In this document: positions 1-11,600 of the stretch, in pieces | Layout of the letters: every line of letters begins with the position of its first letter | Position numbering within the stretch: position 1 is the first letter of the stretch | Origin: Limnomonas spitsbergensis | Taxonomy: Eukaryota > Chlorophyta > Chlorophyceae > Chlamydomonadales | Length of the DNA: 64,000 nucleotides | Assembly (NCBI GenBank): GCA_037349105.1 | Contig: JAYJMM010000027.1 | Location: forward strand, 372,001-436,000 | Reading direction: 5' to 3' | Position numbers and translations under genes: made by a program | Notes under the pieces: generated by a model | Told to the model about the DNA's origin: nothing | What the model saw: only the letters and a program-made list of their open reading frames with translations | Database searches by the model: none

Positions 1-300
1 GCATCCATACCCAAAAGTTGAGAGATTGAACCCGACACTCGATCTTCTCTCTCCCCCTGTCTAGATCTCCGGGTACCATGTTCCTGCCCCATCACATAGG
101 AGGGTAGCATGGCTGCACCATGGTCCTGGCTGTGCAATGTATCTGGAATTGAGCATAGTCATTTCCTACCAGCCCCGCGCGGCCGAGAGTTCAGCAGGGC
201 CCAGCAGGTATGCACCATCCTGATAAGTCATTTCCTACCAGCCCCACGCCGCCGAACGTGCAACAGGGCCCAGCGGGTATGCACCGTTATACACTTTTGT
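1..300. repeat. Interspersed repeat, family C, copy 1
   Basis: This segment closely resembles 4,960-5,180: both run through a 'gattgaaccc/gatcgaaccc' core, a 'gatcttctctctccc' stretch, 'ggctgcaccatggtcctgg' and 'ctaccagcccc'. The core read on the minus strand (gggttcgatccc) looks like a Pol III B box, so a tRNA-derived SINE is possible. An internal partial duplication repeats the 'tcatttcctaccagcccc' block at about 169 and 228. No coding potential is seen. Confidence 0.6.
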
Positions 301-2656
301 TAGACGGGGAAAGGGGCCCCAACAGGCCCCAATACTAAGTACGGGACACAGCTGCCACATCACAGCCACTGTACTGTGGCTGAGTTGCTATTTCACTAAA
401 TACTAGGGAAAGCATGGACTCCAAGGTTGCTCCTCGGAGTCTCCATGACTTTTGCAATGGCTTATACAGGTCTGTCACGTTTACGGTAACATACCGTGAC
501 AGATTACCGGTACCTATTGTTCATCCCGAAGGCAAACTTGTTGTTAGTGTCGAGTCCAGTAAATCAGTGACCATGCACCATGCAATTGAACCGGTGACAG
601 CCGGGTTCATACTGTCCTTGCGCTAAATACCTCGACGTGGCCCATGTCAATGTCATTGACTGAAATGTTGGCATGGGCCAGGGATATGCGAGATGTCACA
701 TTGTATTCCCAGGTGCACGAGGATGCGTATCATACCTTGAATTAGTTTGTCTTGGAGTGCAGCCGTGATGTCTCGGAGTGTGTCAGTGACTTTGGGTGCA
801 AGGAGTGAAGTTTCCGCTTGGGTCCAGATAACCTCGGCTGCTCCCACATCTGTTGCCGACAGTGAGGGCGGCAGATTGGCACAAGGCTCAAGTAAGGAAT
901 TGCCACACACTGGTCACACAGGAGCGGCGCTGGTTCGGGGCCGTCATGCAGCAAAGGCAGGAAAAAGCAGTACATGGGGGCATGCCACATGATATTTGTT
1001 CCTCAGTTGTCGCCAATTCAGTCTCTATCTCATTCCAATATGCGTGCTAAAGTGAGTTGAACTTCTACGTATTAACATATCGACATGTCCTGCGGTGCCA
1101 TAGTGGTAGTTCATGAGCCGCCTCTGTCATTAACTCTTGATCTCCCCCGCTTGCACTTGCAGTGGAGGAAGAAGCGTATGCGTCGCCTGAAGCGCAAGCG
1201 CCGAAAAATGAGACAACGCAGCAAGTAGTCCTCATGACGAGGAGTTCATGGCACCAGACTTTCTTTACTTGATGCCTTGTTGTTGTGCATGCTAAATTAT
1301 CCGTATGGTCTTCTTGATCATTCATGGATGGTGTAATCAAACAGAACGTTTCCTTCTCCCGGACCCCTTGCCTGGTAACAGCGTCTCTATTCCTTCAGCG
1401 TCTCAGTCAGTGTCGTAATCAGCTTACTATGGGCGGCGCAATGTTGCAGCCTTCATGCCGCTGCAGCCTTGGTCTTGCCGTTCATTCACGAGACTCATGA
1501 TAAACCCTCTTTTCGCCTTTGGATCCATCCATTATGACCCTACCTTGCTCACAAACTAGCAAAGCAGTACTGATCCTCGTCTGTCATATGCATGACAATC
1601 GAGTTGTGTGAATCATGTCAGCAGGCAGGACGAACAACCAGCATGAGTAGAGGAGCATGACCCTGTCGTCACACAGAATGCTTCACTGATGATCTGCGTC
1701 GACTATCAGACACCTTGAAGGTGCCACGGCCTTATCTTGTGTAAAATAAACTCAATAGTTTATGACTGACGCACATTTCTGAAGCGTTCCACCGTTGTGA
1801 CTTTGCCCTCAGGCTTTAAGCCAGGACTTGACAGTCATACGCTCCTGTTAATCGGCAGAGAGTTTCGGCACTGTTATCGGCAATCACTTTGCCACATCCA
1901 TTTGCATTCCGGTATTAAAAGCCTGTACACGAGAATCCAGGTACACGTGCATGGTCACGACCACAACTGTACCAGGTTCATTTCTGCCTCCCCTCCATCA
2001 CAGAGGACTAATCACAGAACAAAAGCAAGCTCAGCCATCACTGTACTCAATAGTTGCAATAATACTCATGTTGGAAACCAAAATACTAATGGGTGCATAC
2101 AGTTAACATCACGTAGTCAGATTGGACTCTTGAACATCTGCAATGAATACCTGCAACAAACCCCGAACCAAGTACAGTAACAAGTCCCTGTGTGTCCCAA
2201 TTTGCCATGTTGTTGTCTCCGTAAATCACAAAAAATCCTGCACGATCCAGTCCTCAGATCCCATGTGCTGTTTACCATCAAATGAGTGGGAATAAGCTCA
2301 CGCACCAGCACTCAGTAATAAAAGGGAGGCTGCCAGGCATCTGACAGGGCAGGCCCCATCAACGTAGCGCGGCAGGGCTGTGGAATCTACTTAAGAGGCC
2401 TGTTCTGGTTCCTCGTGATCATGTTGTCCAGCCCAAAATTAAAGTGGGGCCGCCAGGCAGCGTTTCTATAAATACGGGGCAGGCCACACTTGGAGGGGCT
2501 GGGAAGCCACCAATCGGCCCATGGGGTCCCAAAACCTCGACCTTGACCTGCAGCCGGTGGTGTAATCAGCAGAACTTGCAGCGCCCTGCAGCCCCACAGG
2601 GAACGGCCGTGATGCAGAGCTGCATTATAGCTGAAGTATAGCTGAAGGTGGCTCTT
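301..2656. other. Intergenic stretch without a supported gene
   Basis: Only short ORFs without codon structure, splice logic or recognisable protein families were seen here. A small inverted repeat sits at 471-503 (arms tctgtcacg and cgtgacaga around a 15-nt spacer). The 3' UTR of the minus-strand gene ending at 2,657 should lie in the right-hand part, but I found no convincing TGTAA signal on that strand. Confidence 0.5.
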
Positions 2657-5600
2657 TCACTCCCCTCCGTCCAGCATGCGGCGACCCTCCTCATCAAGAA
2701 ACCCGTCCTCGTCCTCCTCTTCAAGATCCCGCATCATGCTGTTGAACATCTGCCCGCCAGGCACCATCGGGTACACCATCGGCAAGCCCGCAGTCTGACC
2801 CGACTGCGGGTATCCAGCAGGGGGCGAAGACGGGGGGAAACCTCCGGACGGTATAAATGAGAAGCTGCATGTTGAAACACCCAGTGAGGACGGGGCCTGC
2901 GGGCACACGCTCGGGCTTACTGGCAGGGTGGCGCGTGAGTACGCTCCTCCTTGGTGTCCAAACGGGACAGAGCTGCCACCTTGCCCGGCGCCACCGCCCG
3001 CCCCGCCGCCCGCGCCCCCCACGGTGGCCTCTAGCCCTGCCCAGTGGCCCGCAGCGTAGGACTTCAGGTATATCTCGTTCATCAACTGGGAGGAGGCAGT
3101 GCGCTCCGCTAGGCCCGGCAGGCTGGACGAGGAGGCCCCGCCGGCAGCAGCCTGCGCGCCCGCTGCGGCCCCGGCAGCATAAGAATCAAAGTAGAGCTCG
3201 TTGACCAGCTTGTCGCGGGCACTGTCGGGCGGCAGCCGCGCCATGGCGTCCACGAGGTCAAACAGGTCCTCCGCAGACCCGGACCGTGTCACCTCCGAGC
3301 CACCCCCCTCAACGGCGGCTGGCGGCTGCGTCGGCTTGTCCTCCGCGGGCAGCTGCGGTAGCTCCTGCTGGAGCGCAGACGCCGGGGTCAGAGAGTCACA
3401 AGCAAACTCATACAGCTGGTCGAAGAGCGACGCGCCGCCGGGCGTGCCCATGGGCGCAGCAGGGCGCGAGGCGTACGAGTTGAGGTACATCTGGTTGAGG
3501 AGCTGCTGCTGCTGGCTGTGCTGCTGACTATGCTGCTCGCTGGTCATGCTGGTCATGCTCCGCAGCAGCGGATGCTGCTGCCGCGGCAGCTGCGACGATA
3601 TCATCGGAGGTCCCGTGGCCTGCTGCTGCTGCTGCTGTTCCTGTGGCTGCATGCCGCAGCCGTCTTTGGGGGACGCGTAGGATGTCAGGTACAGCTGGTC
3701 CAGGAGGGCGGTCCCGTCCGGGTCCATAGAGGGAGCCTCGTTAAGCTTTGAAGCGTTGCGGATCCTAAGCATATAGGCGAAAGGGGGAAGGGGAGGGGGC
3801 TGGCCGGCTGGGTATTTTTTATTTTTTCACTGGGTGTTACCAATGGGGTCCAGGGTACGGACCCCGGCTTGATCGATCATACGCCATATCTCAGGGCCTT
3901 GCACGCTAGTGAGGGCAAGACGGGGGGCATAACACTTCTTTATTTTAGTTTGCGTCAGGTACAATCCAGATACATGAAAGCCTTCAGCCGTGGTGGCCTG
4001 GTGCAGCAAGCCCTGCTGCCTGGGCCGCATCGTGTGGACTGCCCAGAGGCCTACCAAAGGTGGTCTGATGCACAATAATATGAACATGTGTGCATGGTCA
4101 TGACCCAGGAAATCCGTTAACCCGCCACACACAGGCCCTCCACCTGTGGAGCCAGCACCACCGGCAAGGGCACACTGCGGAGCACAGCATTGCGTTGCTG
4201 GGCCAGGTAAGTGCCGCATACCACTGCACTGCAATGCGTTGCCAGTGACGCGAAATGTTCCAAATCTTACCTCTTCAATCTGTTCTTAGCATAATCTGAT
4301 CTACCGGCCCTGACTCGTGACAGCCGATCGCTACGGCGCTGTAAAAGCAAAACAAACGGTCTACTTGCTCAGAATTTAGGACGCGTCGATGTGTGGGGCT
4401 GACAGGCTCCATGAGGCACCAGTATCTAACCGCTGAGGGGCAGATAATTATTAGAACCAGGCAATAAATACGGTAGTATTACTGGTACCGTACCATAGCA
4501 TAGTTGGAAATTAAAGAGACATGTAAGAGGACCGTACAAAAACTGCTCTATTTAATATTGCGTTATCACAGTGTCCCCCTAAACCCGTAAGGCAAACGAA
4601 ACATTTACGGCAAAACACCGTCACAAATATCCAAATAATCGCCCGCTAGCACGCGACTGGTTGATTCGACATCCGGAGACCGCCCTGCAAACGGCAAGAC
4701 ACCACCACAAATATCAAAACATGATAATCGCCTGCTAGCTCGCGACTGGTTGATTCGACATCGCGCGGCAGTCGCTAGCTCGTTTGCAGGTTGGCCCCCC
4801 CCTGCGATTGTAATCTGCAGTACCGAGCAGTAAACAAATGAATACGGTATCCGACATAAGTTATGCGCCTAGAGGGGCAGGTTAGGCCCCCCCCCTGTTT
4901 GACAACAACATTGGGTAGGCTAGTGCAGAGGTCTAATCTGTGCATTATACCGGCAACTAGCATACCCAAATGTTGGGGGATCGAACCCACTGCACGATCT
5001 TCTCTCTCCCACTTCTGAATCGCAGGAGTCCGTGTTCCTGCCCTCTCATGTAGGAGCGTGGCTGCACCATGGTCCTGGCTGTGCAATGTATCTGGAATGG
5101 AGCTTTGTCATTCCCTACCAGCCCCAGGCGGCGGAGTGTTCAGCAGATCCCAGTGGGAATGCACCGTTCTAACCCGGCAACCACCGGTATGTAGCACCAG
5201 GGGTAGCACTATGTATCTTAGGGGTTAGGGTGAAGGTTTTGGCTGTGGCACTAAGGATGCTAGTGGGAAACTACCAGTATGCAACACTGTTTATCTTCGG
5301 GGGTATTATGGACATACCTGGAAGAACCTTGGTCTTAATCCATGCACAATCCTCTCTCCCCCTGGCAAGATCCAGTTAGAACCAGTAAGATCCAGTAAGA
5401 TCGTTAGATCCTGCCCCCTCCCCCCTAAAAGGATTCTCATACCGGACGTACTTTGAGGACACCTCATACCCCTTGCGGTACTCGCAAGGCCGCACGCCAC
5501 CCTGCTTGAGCAAGGTGTCGTGGTGGCGCAGAAAGTGCTTGCGCACCGCGTCGGTGTGGTACGCGGAGTAGGTGGTGATGGAGGTGCCCACGTCGGGGCA

Positions 5601-8600
5601 GGCTTCACAGCGCACGTGCTTGTGGTCGATAACCTGACAGGTGCAAGTGACAGGGGGCACCTGGCAGGTGAAAGGCGGCCCCTGGCAGATGGCAGTTGCA
5701 GGTGGAATGTGGCAGGTAACTGGGGTATGTGACAAGTGCAAGTGGTAGGCCACACAGCAAGCGTGCTGGTGGTCGATCACTGCTGTATATATGAGCGCAC
5801 CGCATGAGGCAGGGATATGTGCAGGTGGCATGTGCATGTACAGGTGGCATGTACAGGTGGCATGTGCAGGTGGCATGTACAGATGGCATGTGCATGTACA
5901 GGTGGTAGAGGTAGTTGGCAGGTACATGTGGCGGGTGATAAGTACAGACATCTGATACATGGGGTTGGGACATGTGGCAGTTGCACGTGTCACCTACATG
6001 TGTCAGTTACACTTTCAGTTACATGGATCAGGTCCAGGTGGCAGGTGGCAGGAGCAGGTCGCTTTATTGACTGCACCAGACCACCTTCGGCAAACTGCTG
6101 GAGAGGCGTCACTGTAAAGATCAAAACTCGACCGGCCCACAGCCGGCTGCTGCTTTGGCTGCCAGCTATGGGCCCTTAAACCATGGGCTATGGCTGCAGC
6201 AGCAGAAAGACTTGCTGCACCATGCCTTTCCTGGCGTGATGCCATCATGCGGTGGTTGAGTTATGACGTCCTGACAAACGCCACCCGTGCCGCATCCTGT
6301 GCTTCAGGAGGGTGAATACCATTCCCGCAGGGCCCTGCTTATCGCTCAGCCACATGGGGCTGGTAAGGGACGAGCAGGCCCGATTCCAGCGACCATACTA
6401 TGTGAGATGTTTCAATTACAACCACCACATGCAGCCTAAATAGCCGGCAAGCCAAGCGTCTGAATTCAAACCTCGTTTTTAATGATGCTGTATGGAAGGC
6501 CTCCAGTGTCTCTTTTTTCGGCTAGGAGTCCATCTTTGGCAGGCAGCCCCGCAGCCGCAAATGCCCGATTGGGACCAAGCCTGGACCGGCTTACGGCTGG
6601 CGGCCCAAGCAGCAGAGCCTCCGGCCGGAGGCCGGAGTGTAGCTGACATGGAGCTGAGTCACAATAAACACTGAAGGCCTACCCAGCGTCCACACGCACC
6701 GTTAGGGATCCCTGGATGCTCCCTCCAAACAGCTCGTTGCACTTCTGGACCATCTCGGCCATTTTCTTCGCATGCCGTTCAGGGTCTTTAAAGCGGCCTG
6801 CATGATCGGGGTTTAGGGACACCCTTCATGTTTTGAGGATTCAGCTACATTTCAACTACAATTCAGCTACATCTCGGCAATTTCTGAACGTGCCTCAGGT
6901 GGTCCTTGAAGCGGCCTGCGCAGAAAGAGGGGGGTCGACAGGTGGGTGATCGGAGTGTAGAGCCCTCCTTTCTTTTCCCAAGGGGCCTCAGCTACATTTC
7001 AGCTACAATTTGTGTACATCACAGAAAAAGGCCGGGGTGGCCTGGTGCAGCAAGCTCTGCTGCTCTGGGCACTGGAATATGCCAGTCAAGGTTTGGTCCA
7101 AACTGGCCCAGGGGTGGCCCCACGGCGTCCCCCCAAAGGAGGGCAGGCACACATTGGCATCCCCCCGGGTCGCCGCTGAGGGTGTCACATCTGTACTTCA
7201 GACGCACGAGATCCAGGGCCCGGCTCCTAGCTATGAACCTGGCAATCAACATCTGACAGTACAGCTGGTTCAGGGCTGTACAGCAGGCAGTACACCCAAC
7301 ATCATAATGGCCAAACTTGCAGCTACCCTGCAGCTACCTAGGCTCTCCACTGTTTTGATACTGGCAGACACAGGAGGCAAGAAATGTGCACCTGGTCTTC
7401 CTGATAGGGCGGATCCAGCGTACCTGGTGGACCTACCAGATCAACTCGAGCTAACAGATCCAACTCACCGTCGGAGAACCTCGTCTTTGTCTCTTTCTTG
7501 TTCCCCTGCTGCGCCTGCTGTTCCGCGACATCCTCCGCCAGCTGCTGCTGCTTGATCTGTGCGAGCGCCGCGGCGCTGCTGTTCGCCCACGACGGCTGCA
7601 GCGGCGGCGGCGGCCGCGCACCCATCTGCTGCTTGTGCTGCTGCTGCGCTAGGACTTGCTGCAGAGCCATAAGACCCGCCGCAGACAGCGAGCCCACCTG
7701 CTGCCCGTCGCCCTGCATCTGGTGCTGCTGGTTATAACTGTTGACCAGCTGCTGCAGCACGTGGGACATGCCACCGCCGCCCTCCCCCACAGGCCCAGCC
7801 GACAAGATCTGCGGGACCGTGAGCTGAGAAAACGGCAGGCCGTGGAACAGGGTGGGCAGTCCACCGCTACCGGCACCGCCGCCCGCACCCGAGCTTTTCC
7901 ATAACGACGATAACGAGAGCAGGGCAGCGGATGGATCCAGGTCCGGCGTTGACGCTGCGGCACCGCTGTACCCCGCATGTGAGAAGGAGCCGGACTGGAC
8001 CGCACCCGGCATTATGTGGGACAGGGAGGTTGGCTGCCCCCCGCCTCCTCCCTGCAGACCCGACTGAATCGTGTACGGGGGCAGCTGCGGGCCCTTCCCC
8101 GAGGAACCTCCACCGCCACTGCCGCCGGTCTGCGCCGCCAGCGGCTGCATCAGCATCTGCTCAAACGAGGCGCCGCTGTACGGCGGTGGCGCCGGCAAGT
8201 AAGAGGCGCGCAAAAGCGGGTGACCGGGGATAAAGGCCGAACGGCCCGGGGGGGCGGCAGCTGCAGCCGTATCTGCTGCGTTTCCGGATCCTATGGAATC
8301 TTCCCTCATGGCCGGGAAGCTCCTACCAGGGAGGGCCTGAGAATGCGCATCCCAAGGCGCCGTTGGATTTGGGCCCTCTGTCTGCACCACGGCCCTGACC
8401 TTGCCAGCTCCCGAGCCCATTGCTTCGGAGGAGAAAACGCTGGCCTCAGCGCCCGCTGCCGCTGCCGCTGGTATCGGCACCTCCCGCGTCGTGCCCAGAG
8501 GCGCCCAAGGATCTGAAGGTGTGTGTAGCTCTACCGGAGAAGGGAGGCCCATGAACGGAAACGAAGTCCTGCCAAACATTAGGGGGGAGATGCTCCTCGA

Positions 8601-11600
8601 GGCGCCGATGTTGACGGTCAGCGGCAGCGGGCAGGACGCGCCAAAGCCTGCCGCCAATCGCTCCTGCGTCGCGAGCTCCCCCGCGGAAGAGCCGGCGCCG
8701 GACAGAGGCAGCGGCAAGTCGCGGCACGCTGCGGCAGCGTCTGAGCGATGCTCCTGCTCGACCCCGTTACCCGTCCCCGCCCCCTCGGCTTGCCTGCCTA
8801 ATGGCGCCGTGATGCCGGTGCCCAAGTTTACATCTCGGCTGTACGAGCTACGGGAAAACGGCGCGCTCGCCTCATACTTGATGCCTTCTGCTGCTGCTGC
8901 TACTGCTGCGCAGTCCGAGTCGAAGAACCCCAAAGGCACAGCTTCGCAGCGGGTGACTGGCTGTTGCATCTGCGGCAGATGTTGCTCCAAGTCGGGGGCG
9001 TGTAGGGGCTGTTGCTGGGCAAGCAGCGTGGCTGATGAGCTGGCGTAGGCAGCAAAAGCGGGGCTGTTGCTGGCCCAGGGGGTGGCGCATGCGTCACTCT
9101 CCTGCAAGGCAAAGTATTTACAAAGATTATTATGATAATCGTACTGCAGTTTTACCGTAATACTATGGGTTATAGAACGGCACATGCATCTATACTGCGA
9201 CAACTCCGTGCGGTACAGTAACCTTTCATGTATGGTACTGTGAATACCACTTGTTTACACCCGTACAGGGACCGTAGATTTGCCTTCCCTCCGTTTAATT
9301 TTTCACTTATTTTTTTCTGCCCTCAAGGCAGACTTTCTTATTAATCCGTTCCCTCGGCATCGAAATTCGCTGAATGTCAGTACCGCAAGCCCGATTGCCG
9401 TCCCTCACCCCAAATAATGATTATTTAATCAGCCCTCAGACATGACCCTCACCCCCAAACAACGTTAATTATGAGGGAAGGCTATTCGAATCTACGGTAC
9501 TAGTCATCATGAAATTATAATTGTATTACTGGTATACCATACCGTTTATGTGAATTGCCTTCCCTCAGGTACGATTTCGATTATTTAACTGCTGCCCTCG
9601 GGGCAAGATCAGTTGTTTAATGCTGCCCTCAGGGCAGATTTAATCCTTTCCTCGGCATCGACATTCGCTTAATTGAAGTACCGCAAGCCTCACTGTAGCC
9701 ATGTATTAAAAATTAATAACCACTTCAACATCCATTTAAATGCAGGTCTTTAGGAGTATCCATGAACACTACAATCCCTTTGCCTGATACAGGCGTTAGC
9801 ATGCACCTCTCCCACCCGATGTCTCTGACGCTGAAGTACCGAAACTATGAAGTTCCACACTTGTACTGAAAAGAGCTGTCGTCCCAAAAGACACACTGAC
9901 AGCACACCTCCCCCTTGACGCGGCAGAGCATGCACCCTGTCCTCTAGCAAAGTGCGCTAGGGGATGCTTCGATCATTCAATTTCCCACCTTGCCATGTCC
10001 TCCCCCCCCCCTGCGTGCCCTCCCTCCGCTTGGTTAGACCCCTCCTCTGGTTGGCGCCGGTCTGAGCATTGCGGGCCTTGAGGTCCCTGCAGGGTAGCAA
10101 CTCCTCGTTGCCAAGCACATCACCCCCTAGCTCTATATCCCCTTGACTGAAAACCAGCTGACTACACACACATTGGCAGTACACGATGCTCGCTGACTTA
10201 ACGTTCAAGTGCTCTGACCTGTCAATTAAACCTAAATCTTGTGATGCTTGAAGATCTGATTACACTGTTGCAAATATCAATGAACGGATGTCGAATCAAC
10301 CAATCGCGCGCTAGTGCATGATAGTCTTTTTCATATTTGTGACGATGTTTTGATGTAAATGACTAATTTGCCCTTACATTGCCGCAATACGGTATTATAT
10401 TAAACAGTTATTCGTACCCTTTTAAATATCGTGATGAAAATGAATCAGGGAAAGGGCTCAGCTTGCTCCCGACTCCGGATGTGCCTTGAAGGCACGGTCT
10501 AGGCTGGGGGACTCCCCAACTCCCCCGTGCTTCAGAGCAGGAGACGGCCAACACAACTTCTTATCCTAGCGCACTTCACCTACAGTTCGTCTACGGTCCA
10601 GCTACAGGCCAACTACATCACAGAATACAGCCGCGGTGACCTGGCGCATCCCTGGGAGCTGCTCAACAGTGATTCTTTTAGTGCGCGCCAGACCACCTTC
10701 GGGGGGCTGCCGGGCGGCCACCACCGGGCCGATGGGGACCAAACCTTGACCAGCCTACAGCCGGTGGTCCAAGCAGCAGGGCTTGCTGCGCCAGCCCCTC
10801 ATGGCCATGGACCGTGATGTGGCTGATTTGCAGCTGAAGTGTGCTAAACTATAAACTGTTGCTCAAGGTTTGGTCCCCATCCGCCCGGAGGCGGCCATCC
10901 AGCCCAAGGGGGTCTGGTGCGCACTAAAACTAACAAAGGCTGACAGGTCCCATAGGAAGGCAGGCTTCAGGCATCGCTTCATTGGCAGCTAAGGGAGGGT
11001 CGGAGTCAAGGTCCTTGGGTACCTGGGTTCGGCTTTCAGCTGAAGCCGACCGTGGATGACTTGCAGTTTTCGGCCGCAACCAACCTATCCCTTTTCCAGC
11101 GCCAGCCGAAAGACCACACCAGGGCTTTTGAGAGGGTATAACCCCTCCCCCCCCTCCGTATTGATTCAGCCCCCGTTTGCCTGAACTTTCCCCCTGATCA
11201 ATGTCGCACGATACGGCACAGGTTAAGCTAGATCGTGCTGCTATGGTCAGGGTCAAGAGGCTGATGAAGTGTTTCGGGTCTTGGAGGCATATGTTGGACT
11301 TAGGGAATCTGATGTGACACCTCTTAGGGTATCGTGTCAGTCTAATCCCTGAGGCTGAGCGGGGACACACCTGCGGCTGCGGGGCGGGCAGGGCCACGCC
11401 GAAAGAGACCAAGGCCGAGCGCTGTGCGCCGCTAGACACCGCCGACGTTGAGGGCGTCGGCGATACGTAGATGCGGCAGTGTTGCAGGGCCGCGTCTATG
11501 GACATCTGAGAGAGTGTGGATTGGAAGTGTGACACGGCCTCCTGCGGGGGTCAATGCATGATGTATCTATTAAGAACCATGACGCACCTCGCCTGCACAA

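Noticed and set aside
7496..9048. Plus-strand ORFs across 7.5-9.0 kb
   Set aside because: Antisense shadows of the GC-rich exon 9101-7469, which has proper splice sites and phase on the minus strand.
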